Positions 54,632-62,228 of a stretch of DNA of 64,000 bases are shown here, piece by piece. The stretch is from Amycolatopsis sp. NBC_01488. GTDB taxonomy: Bacteria; Actinomycetota; Actinomycetes; Mycobacteriales; Pseudonocardiaceae. The notes beneath the pieces were generated by a model that saw only the letters and a list, made by a program, of their open reading frames with translations, ran no database searches and was not told the origin of the DNA. Location: positions 5,737,001 through 5,801,000 of the forward strand of contig NZ_CP109434.1 in assembly GCF_036227105.1 (NCBI RefSeq). Direction: 5' to 3'. Made by a program: the position numbers and the translations under genes. Position 1 is the first letter of the stretch. Each line of letters begins with the position of its first letter.

Positions 54632-55213
54632 CTAGAACGGCGAGCCGAGCGTGGCGATGAGGCGGGCGATGTGGTCCGGGTCACCCCCGGACAGGAGCCA
54701 CTGCCGCGGAGTCGCGGGGTGCTCGTTGATGACCAGGTCGGCCTGCGGCGTGCTCATGAACGCGGCGACGACCAGCGCGGGCTGGTCGTCGGGCAGGGCC
54801 TTGAGCACGACTTCGAGGCCGGGTAGCACGCCCGAGCCGGCGAACTGCCACGCCGGGAGCCGCCAGCCGCCGTCCTTCCAGCCGGTCAGCCTGCCTTCCT
54901 TGAGGCGGTGGCGGATCCGGCTGTCGTCGACCCCGAGGGCCTTGGCCGCCTCGTTGACGCTGAGCGCGCCCTCCGCGAGGACGGCGTGGGCGGCGACGGT
55001 CCGCGCCCGGAAGTCCGGCTCACCCTCTTGCCGAGGGGAGAGATCGAGGCCGACGTCGGTGAGCGCGGCGCGCTGGTCGGCGGAGAAGTAGTGCGAGGGA
55101 TCGGGGTTCGGTGGCGACAGTCTGCGCGCCGCGTCTTCGACGAGCGTGAGGAACTCGTTCGCGTCGACCTTCAGGCCCGCCTTGGCGAGGATGTTCTCCA
55201 GCGCTACAGACAT
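54632..55213 (-). CDS. Xre/MbcA-type antitoxin of the RES toxin
   Basis: 193 residues. An HTH in the middle (LSVNEAAKALGVDDSRIRHR) is followed by a C-terminal toxin-binding region ending TPRQWLLSGGDPDHIARLIA, the MbcA/ParS/Xre C-terminal pattern whose tail fills the RES active site. The N-terminal ~70 residues are helical and unassigned. TAACCT lies seven bases upstream of ATG 55213, so it is probably leaderless and autorepressed with the toxin. Confidence 0.82.
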   Translation of the reverse strand: MSVALENILAKAGLKVDANEFLTLVEDAARRLSPPNPDPSHYFSADQRAALTDVGLDLSPRQEGEPDFRARTVAAHAVLAEGALSVNEAAKALGVDDSRIRHRLKEGRLTGWKDGGWRLPAWQFAGSGVLPGLEVVLKALPDDQPALVVAAFMSTPQADLVINEHPATPRQWLLSGGDPDHIARLIATLGSPF

Positions 55214-55540
55214 GAGGCTCAGGTTAACCCGAAACAGCGCGCGTGTGCGGGTTCGTGCGGTTTCTTGCCCTGACTGTGGGTGAATTCACCAGAGATCGAC
55301 ACTTACCGCACATCACTCAACACGTTGAGTAGGCAACTTCCGCTAAGTTTCCCCGCATCGGACGAGGTTGTCCAGGCTTGACAGTGCGCTTCCCCGGCTT
55401 TACGTTCCGGGAGAGTAAACGATTTCCGCTCCGTGCTCACAGGATCCGGCGGGTTGGCGCCGGCCATGGGGGACACAGGGGGTGGGGCGTGCCTGGGGGC
55501 CTGGCACGAGCCGGCCCCCCAGGCACGTCGCTCCGCTCGA
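55214..55540 (+). other. Gene-free stretch with a strong orphan promoter and hairpin
   Basis: No convincing gene. On the plus strand a near-consensus promoter TTGACA (55378-55383), 17 bp, TACGTT (55401-55406) points towards the tandem array. About 80 bases after the expected start a 14-bp stem-loop is formed by 55488-55501 and 55513-55527 (one bulged base). This could define a small RNA of roughly 115-120 nt, or a leader reading into the array. Confidence 0.5.
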
Positions 55541-55757
55541 GTCGACCCTCCGGATACGCGATCCGACCCTCCCGGTACCCGAGCCGACCCTTCGGACACG
55601 CGAGTTGACTTTCCCGGTACGTGAGTCGACCCCTTTGAGCACGCGAGTCGACCTTTCAGTCACGCGAGCCGACCCTTTGAGCACGCGAGTCGACCTTTCC
55701 AGCACGTGTCGACCTTCCGATCGCGCGAGTCGACCCTCCAGTCAAGCGTGCGGACCG
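55541..55757. repeat. Array of eleven repeats phased at 21 bp
   Basis: Imperfect copies of CGCGAGTCGACC plus a variable 9-bp filler. The GAC of successive copies falls at 55544, 55565, 55586, 55607, 55628, 55650, 55671, 55692, 55711, 55732 and 55753, so spacing is 21 bp with one 22, one 19. The spacing is two helical turns, placing every core on the same DNA face. It ends at the lacI stop codon. It also reads as open heptapeptide repeats in several frames, which I regard as a consequence of the 21-bp period. Confidence 0.9.
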
Positions 55758-56735
55758 TCAGCGGCGGGAGCTTTTCCGCTCGATCAGCCGGGCTTCCAAC
55801 GTCGTGGTCGTCGCTTCGCGGGTGCTGTCGGAAATGCGGGCCAGCAGGAGCTGCGCCGCCACACGGCCGACCTCGTACGCCGGCTGGGCGACCACCGTCA
55901 GGGGCGGCTCGATGAGCGTCGTCCACGGGGCGTCGTCGAACGAGACGATGCCGACGTCGCGGCCCGAGCGCAGGCCGCGCGACGACAGCGCCTCCAGCAC
56001 GCCGATCGCCATCGTGCTGTTCGCGACCAGCAGCGCGTCCGGTGGCGACGGCTCGTCCAGCAGCTCCAGTGCGGCCAGCCGTGCGCCCTCGGCGCGGTAT
56101 TCCGCCCGCCGGGACACGACGTTCGCTTCGCCGACGACGTCGGCGTATCCGGCCAGGCGGTCGTCGGCGGTGCGGACCCCGGCGGGTCCGGTCAGGCAGC
56201 AGATCCGGCGGTAGCCGCCCGCCAGCAGATGCCGCGTGGCTTCGGCGGCCGCGTGGCGCGTGTCGACCAGGACCTGGTCGCCTGCGTCGGCGGGCAATGG
56301 GCGGTCCACCGCCACCAGCGGCGTGCCCTGGCGGCGCAGGCCCTCGACGTTCGTCGACCGCCCGGTCGGCGACAGCACCACCCCGGCGACCCGCTCCTGC
56401 AGCGCGACTTCGATGTAGCGGCGCTCCTTGTCCTCGTTCTCGTCGGAATTGCAGAGCACCACCGAGTAACCCGACCGCTGCGCGAGGTCCTCGACGCCGC
56501 GCGCGATGGCCGTGAAGAACGGGTTTTCGACGTCGGAGATGATGAGCGCGAGTACCGCGGTCTCCTGGCGGCGCAGGTTCCGCGCCAGCCCGTTCGGGTG
56601 ATAGCCGAGCTCGGTGGCGGCCTCCTGGACGCGCGCGGCGAGCATCGGGTCCACTGTGGACTTGCCGTTGAGCGCGCGCGACACGGTCGCCGTGGAGACG
56701 CCGGCCCTCGCCGCGACGTCGCTGATGGTGGCCAC
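55758..56735 (-). CDS. LacI-family transcriptional regulator
   Basis: 325 residues. HTH with hinge (ISDVAARAGVSTATVSRALN), then a periplasmic-binding-like effector domain (~60-325; IISDVENPFFTAIARGVED, VDTRHAAAEATRHLLAGG, VSFDDAPWTTLIEPPLT). The pattern is that of sugar-responsive repressors. GTG 56735 has AGGGAGG upstream. No sugar genes are adjacent, so targets are probably elsewhere. Its 3' end abuts the 21-bp array. Confidence 0.94.
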   Translation of the reverse strand: MATISDVAARAGVSTATVSRALNGKSTVDPMLAARVQEAATELGYHPNGLARNLRRQETAVLALIISDVENPFFTAIARGVEDLAQRSGYSVVLCNSDENEDKERRYIEVALQERVAGVVLSPTGRSTNVEGLRRQGTPLVAVDRPLPADAGDQVLVDTRHAAAEATRHLLAGGYRRICCLTGPAGVRTADDRLAGYADVVGEANVVSRRAEYRAEGARLAALELLDEPSPPDALLVANSTMAIGVLEALSSRGLRSGRDVGIVSFDDAPWTTLIEPPLTVVAQPAYEVGRVAAQLLLARISDSTREATTTTLEARLIERKSSRR

Positions 56736-56840
56736 ACGCCCTCCCTGATCACTCGTCGAAGGGAGGATAGCGCTCCTGGTAGTCGTTTACCGTCCGCTTA
56801 CCCTGCCGGGGGATGACCCACTTCCGGTTGCCCGCAGGGG

Positions 56841-57623
56841 TTACGCCGAACGGAGTCGATCACGCACCGTCTCGTCCACAGTGGAGGGTCCGCGGAAGTA
56901 GGCACGCGGGGTGAGCCCGGTGAGGGCCCGGCAGTCCCGGCTGAGGTGCGCCTGGTCGGCGTACCCGGCGGCGGCGGCCAGCGCGGCCAGCCCGGGGACC
57001 CGCGGAGCCAGGGCGACGGCCCGCTGGAAACGGGTGACACGCAGGTAGGTGGCCGGCCCGTACCCGACGGCTTGCACGAACCGCCGCCGCAGCCGCCGCT
57101 CGCTCACCGCGAAGAGATCCTCGACCCGCGCGGCGGCGACCCCCGGCGCGGCCCGGGACGCACCCGGCCGTGTCACCGCCTCGGCGACCCGCGCCGCCCC
57201 TGCGTCCAGTCTTGCGATCAACGCCGCCACCGCCGGATCCGGGGGCGGTGCCTCCGCGAGCCGGGACGCAACCGCTTGCGCCGGCGACAGCTCGCCCGAC
57301 AGCAGCCGCTCCGCCAGCTCCTCCCCGGGCCGCCCCCACAGCTCACGCAACGACACCCGGCGATCGCGCAGCTCGTCGGCCGCCAGCCCGAGCACCGCCG
57401 GTGCTCGGCCCGGCGCGAACCGGACACCTCGCAGCTCGACTCCCGGCCGGGTCGCCGACGACCACGCCGCCGTGTCCGGGCCCGCGACGAACACCCCGCC
57501 GTCGCCGACCACCAGGTCGAGGCAGCCGTCGGGGACGATGCGCTTCGGTCCTTCCGACGCCGACCGCCACACGCAGCGCGCCACGCCCGCCAGTGGCCCG
57601 GGTGGTGCCGCCTCTTCGTACAT
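56841..57623 (-). CDS. AraC-family transcriptional regulator
   Basis: 260 residues. N-terminal DUF6597-like domain (ARCVWRSASEGPKRIVPDGC, then LDLVVGDGGVFVAGPDT), C-terminal AraC HTH pair (VSERRLRRRFVQAVGYGPAT, GYADQAHLSRDCRALTGLTP). ATG 57623 is nine bases from the divergent NUDIX start. GGAG directly precedes the ATG. It likely controls itself and the NUDIX gene. Confidence 0.9.
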   Translation of the reverse strand: MYEEAAPPGPLAGVARCVWRSASEGPKRIVPDGCLDLVVGDGGVFVAGPDTAAWSSATRPGVELRGVRFAPGRAPAVLGLAADELRDRRVSLRELWGRPGEELAERLLSGELSPAQAVASRLAEAPPPDPAVAALIARLDAGAARVAEAVTRPGASRAAPGVAAARVEDLFAVSERRLRRRFVQAVGYGPATYLRVTRFQRAVALAPRVPGLAALAAAAGYADQAHLSRDCRALTGLTPRAYFRGPSTVDETVRDRLRSA

Positions 57624-57632
57624 ACTCCGATC

Positions 57633-58070
57633 ATGCACCCGGGGTCCGACAAAACCGCCGAGAAAGCCGCCGACGCAACCATCGACTCGCTCGCCTGGAT
57701 CCACGTCCGCGACCGCCGCCTGCTGTCCGTGCGCACCACCGGGAAGACGAAGTTCTACCTCCCCGGTGGCAAGCGCGAGCTGGGCGAAGGCGACGTCGCC
57801 GGGCTGTGCCGGGAGATCCGCGAGGAGCTCGGGGTCGAGCTCGACCCGCTCAGCTTCCGCTTCTTCGCCGCCCTCGAAGAGCAGGCCGACGGGTTCGCCG
57901 ACGGCCGGCTCGTGCGGATGACCTGCTACACCGCCGGTCACCGGGGCGAGCCGGTGCCGTCGCGGGAGATCGCGGAGGCCGCGTGGCTCACCTCGGCCGA
58001 GGCGGCGGCCTGCCCACCCGCCGGCCGGCGGGTGCTGCGGATGCTCGCCGAAGCCGGGCTCGTCGACTGA
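57633..58070 (+). CDS. NUDIX hydrolase
   Basis: 145 residues. NUDIX box: GGKRELGEGDVAGLCREIRE, then ELGV, a slightly longer spacing than GX5EX7REUXEEXGU, but with the catalytic REIREEL glutamates. Preceded by LLSVRTTGKTKFYLP. It hydrolyses a nucleoside diphosphate linked to another moiety; substrate unknown. CATACT six bases before the ATG overlaps the start codon of the divergent AraC gene. Confidence 0.9.
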   Translation: MHPGSDKTAEKAADATIDSLAWIHVRDRRLLSVRTTGKTKFYLPGGKRELGEGDVAGLCREIREELGVELDPLSFRFFAALEEQADGFADGRLVRMTCYTAGHRGEPVPSREIAEAAWLTSAEAAACPPAGRRVLRMLAEAGLVD

Positions 58071-58190
58071 GGCACCCGTTTGGGTGAAAGTTGGACATCT
58101 CGCGAATCACGGCTAACGCGCAGTGAGGTCACGGCGAGATAGAGGTCGACGCACTCGGCGGAAGTGCGCGCGACGAGAGAAGACCTCTCC

Positions 58191-58640
58191 ATGGGTGTTC
58201 CCCCCGCGATCCGGGCCAGGTCGGCCGGCAGCTTCGTGGTCGTCCTGGGCGTGCTCGCCGCCGCCTTCGTGGTGACGTCGCTCGTCGTGCCGCGGTCCAC
58301 GCGCGGTCCGGCCAAGGACCAGCCGGTCGCCGCGCCCGTCGTTCCGGCCGCGGTCGCCACCGCCAGCCACGCCGTCGTCTACGAGCTGCTCGGCGCCCAC
58401 GGCGCCCAGGACGTCACCTACTCCGCCGCGGGCTCGGCGCTCATCCAGCGCGCCGAGGTGACGACGCCGTGGTCGGCGGCGTTCACCCGGGTCGGCCCGG
58501 CCGGGCGCACCGAGTTCTACAGCATCGCCGCCCGCAACCCCGGGCCCGGCGAGCTGCGCTGCCGGATCGTCGTGGACGGCGTCGTCGTCGCCGACAAGAC
58601 CGTCGCCGAGCCGGGGCGCCAGTTCAGCTGCGCCGTCTGA
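58191..58640 (+). CDS. MmpS-family membrane protein
   Basis: 149 residues. One N-terminal membrane helix (SFVVVLGVLAAAFVVTSLVV) and an extracytoplasmic domain like mycobacterial MmpS: VVYELLGAHGAQDVTYSAAG, then PWSAAFTRVG and LRCRIVVDGVVVADKTV, with two cysteines at the MmpS disulfide positions. MmpS proteins assist MmpL lipid or siderophore exporters, but no MmpL gene is in the window. GTG 58164 is an alternative start. Confidence 0.82.
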   Translation: MGVPPAIRARSAGSFVVVLGVLAAAFVVTSLVVPRSTRGPAKDQPVAAPVVPAAVATASHAVVYELLGAHGAQDVTYSAAGSALIQRAEVTTPWSAAFTRVGPAGRTEFYSIAARNPGPGELRCRIVVDGVVVADKTVAEPGRQFSCAV

Positions 58641-58662
58641 GTTCTGCGGCAGGATCGGCGGC

Positions 58663-59409
58663 GTGAGCAACTCCGCGATCACCTTCGGGCCCGCCCTCGT
58701 GGCGGTGCTGGTCCTGCTGGCCGTCCTCGGCGCCGCGGTCGTCCAGGCGGGCGGGCTCGGCCGCGGCCGCGACGTGCTGATCGCCGCCGTCCGGGCGGTC
58801 GCGCAGCTGGCCCTCGTGTCGCTGGTGATCACCGCCGTCCTGCGCTCGGCCCCGCTCACCGGGCTGTTCGTGCTGCTCATGTTCGGCATCGCCGCGGTGA
58901 CGTCGGCGCGGCGCGCGGGCACCTGGTCGAACCTGCCGTGGACGGCGCTGGCGATCGCGGCCGGCGTCGCGCCGGTGCTCGCGCTGGTCCTGGGCACCGG
59001 CGTGGTCCCGCTCGTGCCGATCGCGGTCGTGCCGATCGCCGGCATCGTCATCGGCGGCGCGATGACCGCGACGTCGCAGGCCGCCCGCCGGGCGCTCGAC
59101 GAGCTGAAGGCCCGCCACGGCGAGTACGAAGCCGCCCTCGCCCTGGGGTTCATGCCGCGGCCGGCCGCGCTGGAGATCTGCCGTCCGTCGGCTGGGCACG
59201 CGCTGATCCCGGCGCTGGACCAGACCCGCACCGTCGGCCTGGTGACGCTCCCGGGCGCCTACGTCGGCGTGCTGCTGGGCGGCGCCGGGCCGCTCCAAGC
59301 CGGGATGACGCAGGTGCTGGTGCTGATCGGGCTGCTCGCCGCCGAAGCCGTCTCGATCCTGGTGACCGTGCAGTTCGTCGCGATCGGGAAGCTCAGCCGA
59401 GCGGCGTAG
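58663..59409 (+). CDS. FetB/UPF0014-family ABC permease
   Basis: 248 residues, seven hydrophobic segments. UPF0014 features: AVRAVAQLALVSLVITAVL, PIAGIVIGGAMTATSQAARR, EYEAALALGF and TVGLVTLPGAYVGVLLGG. FetAB in E. coli exports iron under stress. No FetA-type ATPase is adjacent, so the partner must be encoded elsewhere. GTG 58663 is seven bases after CAGGAT. The 3' end overlaps the convergent phosphatase gene by 17 bases. Confidence 0.88.
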   Translation: MSNSAITFGPALVAVLVLLAVLGAAVVQAGGLGRGRDVLIAAVRAVAQLALVSLVITAVLRSAPLTGLFVLLMFGIAAVTSARRAGTWSNLPWTALAIAAGVAPVLALVLGTGVVPLVPIAVVPIAGIVIGGAMTATSQAARRALDELKARHGEYEAALALGFMPRPAALEICRPSAGHALIPALDQTRTVGLVTLPGAYVGVLLGGAGPLQAGMTQVLVLIGLLAAEAVSILVTVQFVAIGKLSRAA

Positions 59410-60079
59410 CCAGGTGCCCGGTGTCGTTGAAGCGCCGGATGATCCAGTGATCGCCGTGCAGCACCAGGTGCGAGATCGAGCCGTTGTCGGCGCCGAGGAA
59501 CGCGAACCGCTCGACCGACCGCCCGGCCTGGGCGAACACCTCGCCGATCACGCCGCCGTGGGTGAACACGGCGACCCGCTGGTCCGGGTGGGCGGCGGCG
59601 ATCCGCTTCAGCGCGGCGCGCAGCCGGGCGCCGAACCGCTCGTCGGACTCCGCGCCGGGGATGACGTCCCAGCGCTGCTCGCTCCACAGCCGCTCGACGA
59701 TCGGGTGGCCTTCGGCCGTGTACTTCCGGAAGAGGCCGTTCTCCCAGTCGCCGAGGTGGATCTCGCGCAGGTCCGGCTCGACGACCGGGGTCAGCCCGAG
59801 CTTCTCCGCCAGTGGCGCGGCGGTCTGCGCCGTGCGCCGCAGGGTCGTCACGTAGATCGCGTCGATCCGCTCGCCCGCCAGCCGGACGCCGACGCGCTGG
59901 GCGTGGTCGCGGCCCTCCGGCGCGAGGTCGGGGTCGGCCTGGCCGTCGACCAGGACGAAGGGGTTGTCCCCGCGGGCCGGGGCCGATTCGCCGTGCCGGA
60001 CCAGGAAGATCTCGGTCGCACCCGGTGGCGGGCTGAAGCGGTGCTGGCGGTACTCGATCTCCTGCTCGGGCGTGCTCAT
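59393..60079 (-). CDS. Histidine phosphatase (phosphoglycerate mutase-like)
   Basis: 228 residues. Catalytic His in the RHG motif (IFLVRHGESAPARG), second His in VFTHGGVIGEV, Glu in DLREIHLGDWENG, Arg in TTLRRTAQTA. Broad-specificity phosphatase of the PGAM-like family, cytoplasmic. ATG 60079 follows TAATCT by seven bases. It lies 10 bases downstream of the antiporter gene on the same strand, though it has its own promoter. Confidence 0.92.
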   Translation of the reverse strand: MSTPEQEIEYRQHRFSPPPGATEIFLVRHGESAPARGDNPFVLVDGQADPDLAPEGRDHAQRVGVRLAGERIDAIYVTTLRRTAQTAAPLAEKLGLTPVVEPDLREIHLGDWENGLFRKYTAEGHPIVERLWSEQRWDVIPGAESDERFGARLRAALKRIAAAHPDQRVAVFTHGGVIGEVFAQAGRSVERFAFLGADNGSISHLVLHGDHWIIRRFNDTGHLATPLG

Positions 60080-60089
60080 GGCCCCGAGA

Positions 60090-61973
60090 TTAGCCGAGTT
60101 GCTTGTCCACGAAACACCATCGCCAGGTCTCGCCCGGCTCGAAGCTGCGCATCACCGGGTGGCGCGACTCGTGGAAGTGCCGGGTGGCGTGCCGGCGCGG
60201 CGACGAGTCGCAGCACGCGACGTTGCCGCACTTCAGGCACATCCGCAGGTGCACCCACGTCGTCCCTTCCTCGATGCAGGCGGCGCAGGTGTCCTTCGAG
60301 CTGGGCTCCTTCTCGGTCCACTCGTGGGCCAGGTGCTTGCACGAACCCGCCGTCGCCGCCGGCGTGCGCAGTTCGCGGCCTTCGATGCCGGGTTCTTCCT
60401 CGTCCCGGTCCAGCATGGACTCTTCGATGTCGAGCCGCTCCAGGACCTTGCGCAGGACGTCGTCGTCGGCGCTGCCGGTGTCGCGGGCCTTGAGGAACTG
60501 GCGGCGCTCGACGTCGAGCAGCTCGAGCCGCAGGCGGCGATAGGCGTCGCTCGGCGTCTCGGCCAGCGCGCTCTGCCTGCCGAGCCGCTCCCACGCCGAG
60601 TCGGCGCGGTGCTGCAGCCGCTCGCGCAGGCGCTGGATGATCTCCGGCGGGTCGTCGGGCTGCCGGATCTCCTCGAGCTTGGCCAGCGCCGCGCGGGTCA
60701 TGTCGTGCAGGACGGCCGCCTCCTGCAGCGCGTCCTCCGCCGGGTCCGGCCGCGGCAGGCGCAGGCGCCGGATCAGCGGGGGCAGCGTCATGCCCTGCAC
60801 GGCCAGCGTGCCGGCCACGACGACGAACGCCGCGAGCACCAGCACGGCCCGCTGCGGGGTGTCCGCGGGCAGCACGAACGCCGCGGCGAGCGTGACCACC
60901 CCGCGCATGCCGGCCCAGGAGATCACCGCCGAGTAGCGCCACGGCCAGATCTTCTTCCGGGGCTTCGACGGCCGCAGACGCCGCTTCAGGCGCTTCACCG
61001 TGCCGATCCCGATCATCCACAGCACGCGGGTGAGGATCGTCGCGGCGAGCACGGCGACGCAGATCCAGGCGAGCATCGGCAGCGACACGCCGCTCTCGCC
61101 GACTTCGGCGAGGATCCGCCGCAACTGCAGGCCGATCAGCAGGAAGACCATGTTCTCCAGCAGGAACTGGATGGTCTGCCAGTTCAGCCTCGACGCCAGG
61201 CGCGTGGAGCCGGAGAGGATCTGCGGGGCCTTGTGCCCGAGGATGAGCCCGGCGATGACGACCGCGAGCACGCCGGAGCCGTGGATCGCCTCGGCCGGGA
61301 TGTAGGCGATGAACGGCACGGCGAACGACAGCGCGGTGTCGAGCACCGGCTCGTTCAGCCGGGCACGGACGAACGCGGCGGCGAACCCGACGACGAGCCC
61401 GACCACGGCCCCGCCGATGGCCGCGCGGAAGAAGTCGGCGCCGACCTGCCACAGGCTGACCGACCCGGCCAGCGCCGCGATGGCCGTGCGCAGGGCGACC
61501 AGCGCGGCGGCGTCGTTGAACAGGCTCTCGCCTTCGAGCAGCCGGATCAGCTTGCGCGGCATGCCGACCCGGCGGGCGACGACGCTGGCGGCGACGGCGT
61601 CCGGCGGCGCGACGACGGCGCCGAGCGCGAGGCCGCCGGCCAGCGGGAGGCCCGGGATCACGGCCCACGCGACCAAGCCGACGCCGAGCGTGGTGAACAC
61701 CACCAGTCCGACCGACATCAGCCCGATCGCCCCGCGGTTCTTCCGGAAGTCGACCAGCGACGTCTGGATGGCCGCCGAGTACAGCAGCGGTGGGAGCAGG
61801 CCGAGCAGCACGACCTCGGGGTCGAGGTGGTATTCCGGCACGCCGGGGACGTACGACGCGCCGACGCCGACGACGATCAGGCACAGCGGGGCGGGCCAGT
61901 CCAGCCGCCGCGCCACGGCGCTGACGACGAGGACCGTCACGACCAGCGCCACTATCTCTGCCGCTATGTGCAC
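60090..61973 (-). CDS. Na+/H+ antiporter (CPA1) with C-terminal UBP zinc finger
   Basis: 627 residues. Twelve or so membrane segments (~1-410) with CPA1 motifs: LEGESLFNDAAALV and APPDAVAASVVARR, the latter carrying the transport Asp. A soluble tail (~415-530) follows, then a UBP-type zinc finger in the last ~85 residues (CKHL, DTCAACIEEG, RMCLKCGNVACC, HATRHFHESRHPV). In eukaryotes that finger binds the C-terminus of ubiquitin. It is seen fused to such antiporters in actinomycetes. ATG 61973 fits the first membrane segment. Confidence 0.9.
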   Translation of the reverse strand: MHIAAEIVALVVTVLVVSAVARRLDWPAPLCLIVVGVGASYVPGVPEYHLDPEVVLLGLLPPLLYSAAIQTSLVDFRKNRGAIGLMSVGLVVFTTLGVGLVAWAVIPGLPLAGGLALGAVVAPPDAVAASVVARRVGMPRKLIRLLEGESLFNDAAALVALRTAIAALAGSVSLWQVGADFFRAAIGGAVVGLVVGFAAAFVRARLNEPVLDTALSFAVPFIAYIPAEAIHGSGVLAVVIAGLILGHKAPQILSGSTRLASRLNWQTIQFLLENMVFLLIGLQLRRILAEVGESGVSLPMLAWICVAVLAATILTRVLWMIGIGTVKRLKRRLRPSKPRKKIWPWRYSAVISWAGMRGVVTLAAAFVLPADTPQRAVLVLAAFVVVAGTLAVQGMTLPPLIRRLRLPRPDPAEDALQEAAVLHDMTRAALAKLEEIRQPDDPPEIIQRLRERLQHRADSAWERLGRQSALAETPSDAYRRLRLELLDVERRQFLKARDTGSADDDVLRKVLERLDIEESMLDRDEEEPGIEGRELRTPAATAGSCKHLAHEWTEKEPSSKDTCAACIEEGTTWVHLRMCLKCGNVACCDSSPRRHATRHFHESRHPVMRSFEPGETWRWCFVDKQLG

Positions 61974-62006
61974 GGGGTAATCATTACCCGTCCGCCGCCG
62001 CGCGTG

Positions 62007-62215
62007 TCACCTGGCCGCCTCGGCGAGCACCTCGGCGACCAGGTACTCGGTGATCTCGCGGATCCGGCCGTCTTCGACGCGGAAGACGAAGCAGTACCGG
62101 TTGTCGTAGCGTGCCCCGGCCTTCGTGGCGACGCTGCCCCGCGTCTCGACCGCCCGAGCAGGTCGCGGCGGACCGAGTCCTTGCCGCGGAAGCTGCCGGA
62201 CTTTCGGACGCGCTC
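62007..62215 (-). pseudogene. SnoaL/NTF2-like protein, remnant
   Basis: The 3' part is clear: ARYDNRYCFVFRVEDGRIRE, then ITEYLVAEVLAEAAR, the last strands and tail of a SnoaL-like fold. Upstream, in another frame, SFRGKDSVRRDLL resembles the early GRDAV segment. The middle of the protein is missing, so an internal deletion with a frameshift is likely. The remnant is divergent from the carboxylesterase gene. Confidence 0.5.
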
Positions 62216-62228
62216 CTAGGCTGGGTTC

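Noticed and set aside
55400..55705. Heptapeptide-repeat protein encoded in the 21-bp array
   Set aside because: Several frames on both strands are open simply because 21 is divisible by three. No ribosome site or conserved protein is evident.
55541..55757. CRISPR array
   Set aside because: The repeats are imperfect, the period is 21 bp with no 30-40 bp unique spacers, and no cas genes are nearby.
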